From assembly GCF_024758005.1 (NCBI RefSeq), contig NZ_CP103288.1, positions 1,240,001-1,304,000 on the forward strand: a DNA stretch of 64,000 nucleotides, given 5' to 3'. Below, in pieces: positions 10,101-17,698 of the stretch (positions are counted from its first letter, which is position 1; each line of letters starts with the position of its first letter). The notes beneath the pieces were generated by a model that saw nothing but the letters and a program-made list of their open reading frames with translations, had not been told where the DNA came from and did no database searches. The position numbers and the translations under genes are program-made. Origin of the DNA: Pseudarthrobacter sp. NS4 (GTDB taxonomy: Bacteria; Actinomycetota; Actinomycetes; Actinomycetales; Micrococcaceae).

Positions 10101-10522
10101 GCGTTATGGAACACGCCCAGGACCACGGTCAGCGCGCCCGTCCCGCGGAGCGACACCGGCTTGGAGTTCTCACCGCCCGTGCTGCGCGTGCTCTTGTGGT
10201 ATCCCCGCACATAGGACATGAGCGAGCGCTCTTTCTTCTGCGCACCGGCGGCTTTGTTGTACTCGATCTTGTTGGCCGGCAGCAGGAGCGTGGTGATCGC
10301 ATCCACCACGGTGGACTTTCCGGAGCCGATGTCACCGGTGAGGAGGCTGTTGGCGCCGTCGAGGCGGAACGTGCGCACGCCCTGGTGGAAGGTGCCCCAG
10401 TTGAGCAGCTCCAAACGGTGCAGCCGGTAACCCGGGGGAGTGCCGGCGTCGTCCGTTGTTCCCTGCGCCTCCTGCGGGGTTTCGTCCAGGCTGAACAGGC
10501 TGTCCTGCAGGTCAGCTGTCAC
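7097..10522 (-). CDS. jetC: Wadjet SMC-like ATPase JetC
   Basis: 1141 aa. The GTG at 10522 is the likely start: AAGGAG lies 7-9 bases upstream and GTGA overlaps the jetB stop; an earlier in-frame start at 10624 would read deep into jetB. Walker A is GDIGSGKSTVVDAI (about residues 63-76). Long coiled-coil-rich segments with many Leu/Glu/Arg heptads flank a central hinge-like region (about 450-600). The ABC signature is SGGQKEKLAYT (about 1017) and Walker B is FVVIDEAFGRG (about 1063). This MukB/SMC-like motor extrudes DNA loops with JetA and JetB. A glycine/alanine-rich insert lies between signature and Walker B (about 1040-1058). Confidence 0.95.
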   Translation of the reverse strand: MTADLQDSLFSLDETPQEAQGTTDDAGTPPGYRLHRLELLNWGTFHQGVRTFRLDGANSLLTGDIGSGKSTVVDAITTLLLPANKIEYNKAAGAQKKERSLMSYVRGYHKSTRSTGGENSKPVSLRGTGALTVVLGVFHNAVLNKSVTLAITLWAVHEAGQPNRFYSLAETDQSIAEDFSNFGQDPYKLKKKLKADGATVHDSFEPYAAAFKRQFGISGNQAMELFHRTVSMKQVENITSFVRTNMLDEDDVEARISKLISHFDDLKKAHGAVLRAKDQISLLTPIREGAARHAKLTAEDELARAQRDQLHPWFTNQRLLLSLEHAAELDSTGKRLSEEAASLTARTDDMRHQINAVVEDIRTNGGGRLAAIEADVARLGTEAGAQRARYQTYAAAAAELGLRAPEDRVLFDANRDRLAAVESGLADQYNRLQDDRTEVTMTRTVLSGRAADLKAELTSLQARRNLLPLQQLEIRRRLCEGTGVPEKELPFAGELLKVRDGEAAWEGAAERTLHGFALSLLVPSEHYSAVSGWVDSNNLKGRLVYLRIGDSHSPRLAEPGTLAAKIAIKQGTPFRDFLMDELATRFDYVCCDTLADFRRHPKALTANGQLKGGRGRHEKDDRKDLRDRRNYVLGWDNQDKINGFLAELDEVKGQLQVAETQLAKVDGQLGDIGRKNQQLGTVRSVSGFADINWQDTARRIEELKVERRALESTSNVLQDLAAKEAALKADLQRLEERAGKLQQRLGANEKDAKDIAEAIEECRSLLQEQPLTDDAGLLASVTDLTAGTSGEKVLTYKNTAAVESTVRSGLTATIDALAKRLATAEAGTVRLMADFRNKYPTETTDIDASLDAAVDYERLLDQLEKNDLPKFEAHFKDSLNQNTIHEVVAFNAFLDSRRQDIINRIAEINLSLATIEYNRGRHIQLEHQNTTDLDVRQFGSDLRACSEGTIGDEDQYSEQKYLQVERLIERFRGRDGFTNLDERWTAKVTDVRNWFTFSASEKWTENGEEFEHFTDSGGKSGGQKEKLAYTILAAALAFQFGLGAGHGAGAGAGKGTGKGRSFRFVVIDEAFGRGSDESARYGLELFQRMRLQLLIVTPLQKIHVIEPFVAHVGFVANTNGNDSQLRNMTIQEYRDERDRRA

Positions 10523-11166
10523 GGGAGGTCTCCTTCGCTCGTGTCGGCGCCGGTACCGGGTTGAGGTGTTCCGGCGAGGGACGCGCGGTAGTCTGCCAGC
10601 CGCGCGTCGAACTCCTCCAGCCACTGTGCATCCACGTAGGCCTTCAGGATCCGCGCCACTTCGTAGGTGTCCGCCTGGCCGCGCAGCTTGCGGAGGAAGC
10701 CCAGTTCCACCACCTTCTTGATATTTCCAGCCAGCCTGTCCAGGATTCGTGCCTGGTTGCTGGACTCCGGGAGGAAGACGGCCACCATGTCGGTGATCTC
10801 CTGCTCCGTCATGATCAGGCGGAGCTCGCTGCTGTTGGTATCGAACTCGAGCATGCGCTTGCGCAGCAGGGCCAGTAAAAGGCTGACATCGAAGGTCAGC
10901 CTCCGCCGTTGGACGAGCCGGGGGAGGTTTCCCTCCGGGTCTTCCCGCGACCGCAGGAACGCGTACCCTTCCGACTCGTCCAGGATCAGGTCCAGGCCCA
11001 GCACGGCCACGTAGTCGCGGGTTTGCGATTCCAGCACCAAAAGTGCCTGCCAGACTTTCTCGTCCGACTCGGCGTACACCACGCCGCGGAACAGCCGGGT
11101 GACGACGCCGGGGAGTTCCTCCGGCGTCCGGCTTGCGTTGGGTTCCGTGGTGTCGGTTAAGTTCAT
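10519..11166 (-). CDS. jetB: Wadjet subunit JetB (DUF4194)
   Basis: 215 aa; its start overlaps the jetA stop by 4 nt (ATGA) and its stop overlaps the jetC start by 4 nt, indicating translational coupling. The protein is compact and helical/winged-helix-like, with LFRGVVYAESDEKVWQALL near the N-terminus and RRRLTFDVSLLLALLRKRM in the middle, as in DUF4194. JetB is the MukE/KITE-like partner that binds the JetA kleisin-like subunit and JetC. The acidic tail (GTGADTSEGDLP) is weakly conserved. Size and gene order fit the type I system. Confidence 0.92.
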   Translation of the reverse strand: MNLTDTTEPNASRTPEELPGVVTRLFRGVVYAESDEKVWQALLVLESQTRDYVAVLGLDLILDESEGYAFLRSREDPEGNLPRLVQRRRLTFDVSLLLALLRKRMLEFDTNSSELRLIMTEQEITDMVAVFLPESSNQARILDRLAGNIKKVVELGFLRKLRGQADTYEVARILKAYVDAQWLEEFDARLADYRASLAGTPQPGTGADTSEGDLP

Positions 11167-12605
11167 GCTGGCCTCACAAAGATGATCTGGTCGACGGTCG
11201 CTTCACGGATACTGCCGTCGGGGAGCTGCCACTGGAGATGCTGGGGCGACGTGTCATCGATGCTGGCCCACTCCGACTCACTGGCCAGCTGGTAGTATGC
11301 CACGATCTCGGCGAGGCCCTGCTGCAGCGGGTGGGCCTGAGTGATCTCCGCCAGGGTGGCCTGCCCGGACTCCGCGAGGACACTGTCCACATTGGCCTTC
11401 AGCCGTTCCTTGTCCACATGGAACTGGCTGAAGAGGGCATCTGCGTCCACCTCCGTGTCGTCAGCGGTGACCACACGGTCGTCCACCATCACCTTCTGGC
11501 TTGGTTCGTAGAGCGGCCGCTCGAAGGGCAGGGCCACGTCCACGGACTGCGCGGCAATGTCCATAAATTCGCCCGACGGCGGTGCGTCCCGGGTGCCCAG
11601 GGCGCCGGTTTCGATGCTGCGTATCAGCCGCATGATGCGCTTGTTCTCAAGGAAGACTTTGTCATCGAGCAGCCTTCGCATCTGCTCGGACAGCTGCCGG
11701 ACGGTGGCCTGGGTCTGGTCGACGGCGGGCAGCCAGTCCTGGTGCAGCGTGGTCACGGCTTGCAGGCCTTCGACTGCGGCCAGCGCCTCAATTTGGGTGG
11801 CGCGCTGAAGGAGGTCCTGCAGTTCCAGGCGCAGCTGCGGCGACATGAGGTAGTCCCAGAACCCTTGGAATGTCCGGCCCTGGAGGGAACTGCTGATGCC
11901 TTGCTGGTTGGCGAAGATCGTTTCCAGAAGCTCCCCCTGGCTGCCCTCCCACGTGGCGATCTGTTCGCGGACCTGTCGGTCCAGCTTGCGGAAGTTCTGT
12001 TCGACTTCGCGGAAGTCCGCGAGGAGGTCCTTGGCCAAGGTGGTCAGCTGCTGGAAGTGGTCCAGCGCCTCCGGGGCGGTCATGACTTTGAGGTTGCCGT
12101 CCCTGATCCGCTGCATCTCGGCATCAATCCCGTCCCGCTGGCGCTGGAGCTCCGTCAGCCGGACCTCCGGATCAGTCTCCGATTGCTGTACCAGGGCTTT
12201 AAGAACCGCGAAGATACTGGTCAGGCGGGACTGTGTTGCCACGAAGTCCCGGCCCCGCAGGCTCTCCACCCAGCGGACCACATCCTCGGCAGCGGAGGTG
12301 AGATCGTAGTGCGGCTCGTCCTGGCCCGGGACATAGTACTTTCGAAGCCACGCCCGCTCCGTCGCTGCCCAGTCATCAAGGTACTCACCGGCGGGGCGCG
12401 GAAATTTGTCCTCACCATAGACATCCCGCAGGCCGAACAGGACGTCGTCCAGGTGGTCGATCAGTTCCTGACGGGCGATGTCCCTTTGGTTGGGGGCGGT
12501 GAAAGCCTTGATGAAGAAACTGATGGCCAGCGGGGCGTTCTGGGCACGGAGCAGGGACCAGCCTGGGTGGTTCTCACGCAGTTGGTTGATGGCGTAGAAG
12601 TCCAT
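11163..12605 (-). CDS. jetA: Wadjet subunit JetA (DUF3375)
   Basis: 480 aa from the ATG at 12605, preceded by GAGG five bases upstream; an ORF from 12659 would add 18 residues without support. The N-terminus (INQLRENHPGWSLLRAQN, then FFIKAF) and the middle (ERAWLRKYYVPGQDEPHYDLT, RWVESLRGRDFVATQSRL) are typical of DUF3375. A helical region (about 180-300) is rich in Gln, Leu and Arg. JetA is the kleisin/MukF-like scaffold of the Wadjet complex. It is first in the operon, so the promoter should lie in 12606-12776, shared with the divergent hydrolase. Confidence 0.93.
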   Translation of the reverse strand: MDFYAINQLRENHPGWSLLRAQNAPLAISFFIKAFTAPNQRDIARQELIDHLDDVLFGLRDVYGEDKFPRPAGEYLDDWAATERAWLRKYYVPGQDEPHYDLTSAAEDVVRWVESLRGRDFVATQSRLTSIFAVLKALVQQSETDPEVRLTELQRQRDGIDAEMQRIRDGNLKVMTAPEALDHFQQLTTLAKDLLADFREVEQNFRKLDRQVREQIATWEGSQGELLETIFANQQGISSSLQGRTFQGFWDYLMSPQLRLELQDLLQRATQIEALAAVEGLQAVTTLHQDWLPAVDQTQATVRQLSEQMRRLLDDKVFLENKRIMRLIRSIETGALGTRDAPPSGEFMDIAAQSVDVALPFERPLYEPSQKVMVDDRVVTADDTEVDADALFSQFHVDKERLKANVDSVLAESGQATLAEITQAHPLQQGLAEIVAYYQLASESEWASIDDTSPQHLQWQLPDGSIREATVDQIIFVRPA

Positions 12606-12776
12606 GTCGTCCTCGGGGCGGCGAAGTGATAGGCCTAAGCTACACGGAACCGCCGACAATCCACGTGCCAGAGCGGCGGCCGCAGCCGGTCACTGTGGCA
12701 ATTGGACCTGACGCACGGCGAAGATTCAACATCAGAATTGGTGACACGTTTACTGCAACAGCAGTACCTTTGGTCC

Positions 12777-13685
12777 ATGCAAGGCACAGTCGCCGCCATG
12801 CCGCATCTCGACGGCGTGACTCACCGGTGGATCCACGTGCGCGGGATACGGATGCACATCGCGGAGGCCGGAAGCGGGGAGCCGCTTTTCCTGCTCCATG
12901 GCTTCCCTCAGAACTGGTGGGAGTGGCACGGCGTCATTCCCCGCCTGGCCGGACACTACCGGGTGATCGCCGTGGACCAGCGCGGTTTCGGATGGACCGA
13001 TGCACCCGCCCATGGCTACAGCGCGCGTTCGCTTGTAGCGGACATCATCCAGCTCATGGGCATGTTGGACATCCCGCGGGCGCGGTTCCTCACCCATGAC
13101 TGGGGCGCCATCATCGGCCAGCTTCTCGCCATCGAAAGGCCCGATCTGGTGGAGGCCCTGATTGTTTCGGGCGCCCCGGACGTACACATTAAGCCAAACG
13201 CGCGGCTGCTGGTGCTCACGCCCAAGCTCTGGCACGCCTTCGCGTTCGCAGTTCCGGTGATCGGACCGCGTCTGCAGCGGAACGGAAAACTTATGCGGCA
13301 CCTCTTCAGGGCTTTCGAACCCTCAGGGGGAGTGGCTCGTGAGGACATTAAGATCTACCTCGCTGTGATGGCCCAGCCCGGCAGGGCTTTCGCAGGATCA
13401 GCTCTTTACCGGCGCACGATCCTCCCGGCGTTCATGGGCATCATCTTCGGGACGTACGCCAAGCGCAGGTTCACGGTCCCGACCCTCGTTCTGGTCGGCG
13501 CCATGGACCCGTCCGGCGCACTGCAAAAGATGGGCCACCGGTCCGGCCTCGGGGGCAACGTGACCACGGAGATCCTTCCCGGCGAGGGCCACTTCCTCAT
13601 CGACCACCGGCCGGAGCTCGTGGCGGACAGGGCCCTGCGGTTTTTTGCCCAGGAGCCGGGCAGCGCGGCGCCGTTCAACGGGTAG
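12777..13685 (+). CDS. Alpha/beta hydrolase, epoxide-hydrolase-like
   Basis: 302 aa from the ATG at 12777; longer (TTG 12702) and shorter (ATG 12798) starts are possible and none has a good ribosome site. The fold signature is clear: oxyanion motif FLLHGFPQNWWEW, nucleophile elbow THDWGA (Asp), acid in LVGAMDPSG, and His in GEGHFLIDHRPELV. An aspartate nucleophile in H-D-W-G is typical of epoxide hydrolases and haloalkane dehalogenases; the pattern HGFPxxW favours epoxide hydrolase. It is divergent from jetA and converges with the NERD-like gene. I see no reason to include it in the defence operon. Confidence 0.85.
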   Translation: MQGTVAAMPHLDGVTHRWIHVRGIRMHIAEAGSGEPLFLLHGFPQNWWEWHGVIPRLAGHYRVIAVDQRGFGWTDAPAHGYSARSLVADIIQLMGMLDIPRARFLTHDWGAIIGQLLAIERPDLVEALIVSGAPDVHIKPNARLLVLTPKLWHAFAFAVPVIGPRLQRNGKLMRHLFRAFEPSGGVAREDIKIYLAVMAQPGRAFAGSALYRRTILPAFMGIIFGTYAKRRFTVPTLVLVGAMDPSGALQKMGHRSGLGGNVTTEILPGEGHFLIDHRPELVADRALRFFAQEPGSAAPFNG

Positions 13686-13694
13686 TAGCGCCAG

Positions 13695-14891
13695 TCAGCG
13701 CACGCGGATGTTGGAGGGCTTCCCTGCAACATCGCTCGGCTCCAGCCCTGCCGCTTTTGCCTGAAGCACACACCATTTACGCAACTGCATGCCGAGCAGC
13801 TTTGCCAGTGAACCGTGTTTCTCCTTTACCAACGGAGATCCCGTGGAGCCGAACAAGGAGACACTGATTCCCGTCTCGCCGTGGAGCAGCGGATCGTCCA
13901 ACACAGCAGCCCAGGCCTTCTCCAATGCCTTTCCTGCCTCGTCAGCGCTTCCGTTAACTCCCCGGAAGCTCCGCGCCAGGTGCGCCTGCATCCGCTGCTG
14001 TTCAGTCATGGCCGAATCCTTCTTGGCCGTTGCCTTCGTGTCCGCGGGCTTCGTCGCTGCCGGCTGCGCCTTTGGCCGCGGTTGCGGTTCCGCGGGGTGT
14101 ACATCGCCACCTGCTGCGAGCAGAGTCAGCTCCGCGAGTTCTCCGTGGAGCGCCGCAATCTGGCGGTGGATTTCGCTGATCCGGTGTACGACGTCGATGC
14201 TTGCCTCCTTTTTCGAAGCGTGCAGCTTGGCTTTCACGTCAGCAGGGAAGCTGGTGCGGAACAGTGCGCAGAGCGCGTTTGCGAGTTTGAGGCGCGCTTC
14301 GGAGCTGGGCACGAGAAGGGGCGCAGGGCTGGTCGAGTTCGAAATCACGGCCGCCAGTTCTGGAAGGCGGCCGTATACCTTGCCCCAGCGGATGCGTTCT
14401 ATAGCCGTCCCATCGTCCACTTGCGGGGAGTAGACGCTCTGCATGAGCCGCAACTGCAGCGGCTCAAAAGCCGGAAAATGCTGGGGAAGGATCGAGCTTC
14501 GCAGGACTGCCCGGACCGCGTCGAGCTGCCGCGAGACCTGCTCTATCGGATTGGCGACCATCACTCCTCCCTCAAGCAGCCACTGCGTGCCCGTATCGGT
14601 CGCCGACAGGACCCTTTGCGGAAAACCCTTCCATTCGCTGACCATGAGCGTCCCGTGCCGGATGTTGTAGAAGAACCAGTCGATCTCTGCAACCGGCTTG
14701 CCTGCCGCATCCACCCGGCAGTTGCTGAACGCCCAGACGTCGTCGTCGAGCAGTTCACTGAGCCTCGCAACATCGCGGGCGGACGGTCTGTGCGCAGCCG
14801 AATTGGCCGAAGGAAAATGCAGCAACGAAGGCTTTCTGGGGCGCTTAGGCCAGCGAAGGGAACCCCCACCCCTGAGCCGGTCGCGCCTCAT
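13695..14891 (-). CDS. NERD-type nuclease-related protein, function unknown
   Basis: 398 aa. The N-terminal part (about residues 40-160) has the layout of a NERD PD-(D/E)xK domain: VAEIDWFFYN supplies Glu/Asp, and LMVSEWKGFP supplies the E-x-K pair. The rest contains a helical segment (about 235-270, HRISEIHRQIAALHGELAEL), a Pro/Ala/Lys-rich linker (about 278-305) and a basic C-terminal region ending PSNIRVR. NERD proteins are often found in defence loci and plasmids, and this one lies about 1.1 kb from jetA, but separated by an opposite-strand gene. The annotated ATG may be too early: the first 30 residues are Arg/Pro-rich. Confidence 0.65.
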   Translation of the reverse strand: MRRDRLRGGGSLRWPKRPRKPSLLHFPSANSAAHRPSARDVARLSELLDDDVWAFSNCRVDAAGKPVAEIDWFFYNIRHGTLMVSEWKGFPQRVLSATDTGTQWLLEGGVMVANPIEQVSRQLDAVRAVLRSSILPQHFPAFEPLQLRLMQSVYSPQVDDGTAIERIRWGKVYGRLPELAAVISNSTSPAPLLVPSSEARLKLANALCALFRTSFPADVKAKLHASKKEASIDVVHRISEIHRQIAALHGELAELTLLAAGGDVHPAEPQPRPKAQPAATKPADTKATAKKDSAMTEQQRMQAHLARSFRGVNGSADEAGKALEKAWAAVLDDPLLHGETGISVSLFGSTGSPLVKEKHGSLAKLLGMQLRKWCVLQAKAAGLEPSDVAGKPSNIRVR

Positions 14892-15088
14892 GCGCTAGGC
14901 CATCATCACCGCCCGTGCGGCCTGATCGCAAGTAGCGTCCGTTCATTTTTCGATAGGTCCGAGGCATTACTTCGCACCCATCAGGATCCACCGTTGCGCC
15001 TCGCGGTCCGGCGGCAGAAACTGAGATCACTGAGGTGCGGTGCTGGATGTTTCATCTGATTTGAGAGTGCCCAGCGGAAGGCCAAGTC

Positions 15089-15898
15089 ATGGGAGTGTAC
15101 GTACAGCGCGGGGATGTAGCTATCTGGACGGAGCAGGTGGGCCAGGGACCGGATGTACTGCTGATCGGAGGCCTGGGCGACACGGTCGAATCATGGCAGT
15201 TCCAGATGGATGGGTTGGCCGACGGCTATCGGCTTACTGCCTTCGACAACCGGGGCGCCGGCCGGACAGCCAATCCCAGTGGGCCTCTGTCTGTTGAAGC
15301 GCTGGCTGATGACGCGGCCGGAGTCCTCCGGGCGCTCGGCGCAGGTTCTTCCCATGTGGCGGGTTTCTCAGCCGGAAGTGTCATCGCTCAGGAGTTGGCC
15401 CTGCGCCACCCTGAGCTTGTCCGGAGCCTGGTTCTGCAGAGCACGTGGACGGTGATGGATCAGTACCTCCGGTCATGGGCGTTGTTCATGAAAGCGCTGG
15501 TCAGTGCGGCTCCCACCGAGCGGGTTTTCCTCCAGGGTCTGTTCCTGAGCGTTTACACGCCGCGGGCGCATAACGACGGAACCGTAAACCAGATCATTGA
15601 GGAGGCGCTCGCCTTCCCGCATAAGCAGAGAAGCGAAGACGTCGCAGCCTTCATCGATGCCTTCGTCAGCCACGATGCGGCTGAACGTCTCTCGCAGGTG
15701 AATGTTCCCACGCTCGTGCTTGCAGGCGGTATCGATCCCATCACCCGTCCCGAGCTCTGCCGAGAGGTGGCGGAGAGGATCCCCGGCTCGGTATTCGAAG
15801 TCATGGAGGGTGAGGCCCATCAACCGTTCCAGGAGGTCCCGGATCGGTGGAACGCCCGCGTCAGTGCCTTTTGGCAAAGCGTGGATGCCGCAGTTTGA
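15089..15898 (+). CDS. Alpha/beta hydrolase, serine nucleophile
   Basis: 269 aa from the ATG at 15089 with GGAAGG eight bases upstream. Fold markers: LLIGGLGDTVESW (oxyanion turn), FDNRGAGRT, nucleophile elbow GFSAGSVIAQ (Ser about 94), acid in LAGGIDPIT, and His in EGEAHQPFQE. This is the enol-lactonase/esterase type (PcaD-like), unlike the Asp-nucleophile hydrolase upstream. No aromatic catabolic genes lie beside it, so the substrate is open. The 197 bp before it show no recognisable regulatory element. Confidence 0.85.
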   Translation: MGVYVQRGDVAIWTEQVGQGPDVLLIGGLGDTVESWQFQMDGLADGYRLTAFDNRGAGRTANPSGPLSVEALADDAAGVLRALGAGSSHVAGFSAGSVIAQELALRHPELVRSLVLQSTWTVMDQYLRSWALFMKALVSAAPTERVFLQGLFLSVYTPRAHNDGTVNQIIEEALAFPHKQRSEDVAAFIDAFVSHDAAERLSQVNVPTLVLAGGIDPITRPELCREVAERIPGSVFEVMEGEAHQPFQEVPDRWNARVSAFWQSVDAAV

Positions 15899-16047
15899 TC
15901 ACCTCCCAAGCGGCGGGGGCCAGGCGTGCGCGCATGCCGCCCAGTCCGTCCTCGGCCAGGGGGTCCAGCGCCAGGCGGGTCCAGATCACGAAGTTGTCGG
16001 GCCACGGCACCCGGAGGCGATACCGGCCCGGATCAGGGATCCGGGTG
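15894..16047 (-). pseudogene. Relic of a PhoD-like alkaline phosphatase N-terminal domain
   Basis: Read on the minus strand, this gap encodes PWPDNFVIWTRLALDPL followed by AEDGLGGM and WEV, the conserved beginning of PhoD phosphatases (usual pattern GVASGDPxPDxVVxWTRLAPDPL ... GGM ... WEV). Immediately upstream the matching GIASG is present but one frame away, so a single-base indel separates them. The fragment ends after WEV, where it runs into the end of the upstream hydrolase gene on the other strand. No start codon, signal peptide or catalytic domain remains. It is a degraded fragment left by deletion, wedged between the hydrolase and the TfoX-like gene. Confidence 0.7.
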
Positions 16048-16060
16048 ACAAGTCGAGCGG

Positions 16061-16447
16061 TTACTTCCTCGCGGCTTTGGGCGCTCTAATCTTCGGCTCC
16101 TTCGGCGGCAGGGTGGCAACGTATTCGTATGCCTTGATGACCCACGCCCTCGCCCTCGTATCGTCGCCGTCACCCTCTTCATTCCACACCTCGGGCAGCC
16201 CCGCGTAGCCCGCCATGGGCCGCTCGGCCGGCCCGAACGGGAGAGTCCGTTCCGAGGACTCGAGCAAAACACGGTCTTCATCGGAAAGCTTGACACCGAT
16301 GGTGGATCCGAAAAGGCCGGCGAACATGTTGCCGTTGACGAATGCGCCGAGGTTGCCGAACATCGGCTTGACCACCACATCGGTGGCGGCGGGGACGATC
16401 GAGCGGAAGCGCTCCTTGTCGGCCTCGGCGGCTTTGGGCATCTCCAT
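16061..16447 (-). CDS. TfoX N-terminal domain protein
   Basis: 128 aa from the ATG at 16447, with AGGGGGA just upstream. The protein matches the TfoX/Sxy N-terminal domain: KPMFGNLGAFVNGNMFAGLF then VKLSDEDR and a basic tail KIRAPKAARK. Stand-alone TfoX_N proteins of this size are common in actinobacteria and have no demonstrated competence role. The neighbouring PhoD relic indicates a rearranged locus; this gene itself looks intact. Confidence 0.88.
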   Translation of the reverse strand: MEMPKAAEADKERFRSIVPAATDVVVKPMFGNLGAFVNGNMFAGLFGSTIGVKLSDEDRVLLESSERTLPFGPAERPMAGYAGLPEVWNEEGDGDDTRARAWVIKAYEYVATLPPKEPKIRAPKAARK

Positions 16448-16666
16448 GTTCTTTTCCCCCTTGTATGAATTTCGCTGAATCTGTTGGCAGGATATGCCCG
16501 CTTAAGCGTCCCGGTACAGGGTCTACATGACCGAGTGGCTCGCAGTCCCGCCAATCTCATGTAGTGTGGAACCTGTTGTTGTGTTTATGCAGTTGGTAGT
16601 TCAGGCAGTACGCGCGGTCGAGAGTCCGTGTTCTTCTGAAGTAGCGGTTTTTGAACACCCCACACC

Positions 16667-16696
16667 GGAGGGCCCGAAAGTCGGGATTTTCCCTCC
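16667..16696 (+). promoter_or_regulatory. Structured leader hairpin of the cold-shock gene
   Basis: GGAGGG (16667-16672) can pair with CCCTCC (16691-16696), enclosing CCCGA/TCGGG (16673-16677 with 16681-16685) and a five-base bulge. The hairpin ends 8 bases before the GAAGGA ribosome site. It may be a temperature-sensitive leader as in other cold-shock mRNAs; this is inferred from position and shape only. The rest of the 270-bp gap (16448-16718) shows no gene. Confidence 0.45.
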
Positions 16697-16718
16697 ACCT
16701 TCACGAAGGACAAAAATA

Positions 16719-16922
16719 ATGGCTACTGGCACCGTCAAATGGTTTAACGCTGAAAAGGGCTTCGGCTTCATTTCCCCCGACGACTCCTCACAGGACGTTT
16801 TCGCACACTACTCTGCGATCAACTCCAACGGTTTCCGCTCCCTCGAAGAGAACCAGAAGGTTTCCTTCGACACCGAGCAGGGCCCCAAGGGTCCCCAGGC
16901 AACCAACATCCAGGCTCTCTAA
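16719..16922 (+). CDS. cspA: Cold-shock protein CspA family
   Basis: 67 aa, the standard CSD length, from the ATG at 16719 with GAAGGA nine bases upstream. An in-frame upstream ORF from 16527 is only leader. RNP1 KGFGFISP and RNP2 VFAHY, both nucleic-acid-binding motifs, are intact after the usual [14 protein letters not shown] opening. The protein is a cytoplasmic RNA chaperone/antiterminator. It is monocistronic: a strong terminator follows after 35 bp and a structured leader precedes it. Confidence 0.96.
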   Translation: MATGTVKWFNAEKGFGFISPDDSSQDVFAHYSAINSNGFRSLEENQKVSFDTEQGPKGPQATNIQAL

Positions 16923-16957
16923 TTTCCTAGAGTTCCGGGACCGTTAGGTTTCTTCAA

Positions 16958-16989
16958 GCAGGGTCTGCCTTCGGGCAGGCCCTGCTTTT
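16958..16989 (+). terminator. Rho-independent terminator of the cold-shock gene
   Basis: A 12-bp stem (16958-16969 with 16974-16985, one G-U pair) closed by a TTCG tetraloop and followed by TTTT. This is a textbook intrinsic terminator. Confidence 0.93.
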
Positions 16990-17045
16990 GTTAACCCGCC
17001 TGTGCTGAAATGTTCGGGCAGCAACAGCCCTTCCCTCAGTCGTTC

Positions 17046-17435
17046 TTACTCGGGCGACAGCACGTTGAGGCCAGCCTCGACGGCTGCCGCGAGGAGTTCG
17101 ACGTCGTACGCCACCAACAGGTCCGACTGCAGCCGAATCGCGGTGGCCAGATGGATCGCATCTGCGCTTCTAAGCCCGCCCGGCAGGGCGGCGGCGTACA
17201 TGAGGTCTTGCCGTGCGACGTCAATCAAATTTATCCCCGACAGCACTGCGGTAACGCCCGCACTGGGAATTCCGCGCCGGTGTGCTGCGCAATGCAACTC
17301 GGTGTACAGCAGCATCGAAGCTACCAGTTGATCACCGCGTGAAGCGGCGCCTGACAAGTATTCGGCAGCACTGGGTGATTGTGGTTCATCGATCAGGAGT
17401 TTGAGGACAGCTGAAGTGTCCACATAAACGATCAA
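17046..17435 (-). CDS. vapC: PIN-domain toxin, VapC family
   Basis: 129 aa. PIN fold with the acidic residues in place: Asp in VYVDTSAVLK, Glu in LYTELHC, Asp in SADAIHLATA and Asp in VAYDVEL. VapC toxins are Mg-dependent RNases that cleave tRNA or rRNA when free of antitoxin. The start overlaps the antitoxin stop by 4 nt (ATGA), so the pair is co-translated. Confidence 0.93.
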   Translation of the reverse strand: MIVYVDTSAVLKLLIDEPQSPSAAEYLSGAASRGDQLVASMLLYTELHCAAHRRGIPSAGVTAVLSGINLIDVARQDLMYAAALPGGLRSADAIHLATAIRLQSDLLVAYDVELLAAAVEAGLNVLSPE

Positions 17436-17698
17436 CGGTCTCCGCGGAGGTCACGAAGGATTTCGTCTGTGCTGATATCTGAGGAAACCCTGGCGACCGT
17501 CCGGAAGTCGACCGGACTGCTGCTGGCAGGCCGTACCTGACCTGCCAGCAGCAGGAGTTCAAAGGGGGAAAGCCCCGGAGGAACGAGGATGGCTGCCACC
17601 TGGCCGTTGTTGGTGACGTCGATGGTTTCGCCGTTCTTGACCCGCTCGAGTATCTGGCTGCTGTGATTACGCAGCTCACGGTGGGGAATGGTTGTCAT
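17432..17698 (-). CDS. vapB: Antitoxin of the Phd/YefM-VapB type
   Basis: 88 aa from the ATG at 17698 with GGAGGT six bases upstream. The N-terminus has the Phd/YefM DNA-binding pattern (IPHRELRNHSSQILERVKNG, then VTNNGQVAAILVP); the C-terminal half, which should wrap the toxin, ends STDEILRDLRGDR. It is first in the operon, and an operator with three half-sites overlaps its start region. Confidence 0.92.
   Translation of the reverse strand: MTTIPHRELRNHSSQILERVKNGETIDVTNNGQVAAILVPPGLSPFELLLLAGQVRPASSSPVDFRTVARVSSDISTDEILRDLRGDR

Noticed and set aside
8672..10564. 630-aa plus-strand ORF opposite jetC
   Set aside because: It is an antisense shadow of a high-GC gene: low-complexity Gly/Val/Gln composition, no known domain, no ribosome site, while jetC on the other strand has all its motifs.
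16527..16718. Upstream extension of the cold-shock protein
   Set aside because: The added 64 residues have no family match; the standard 67-aa cold-shock domain starts at 16719 with a proper ribosome site, and the extension covers a structured leader.
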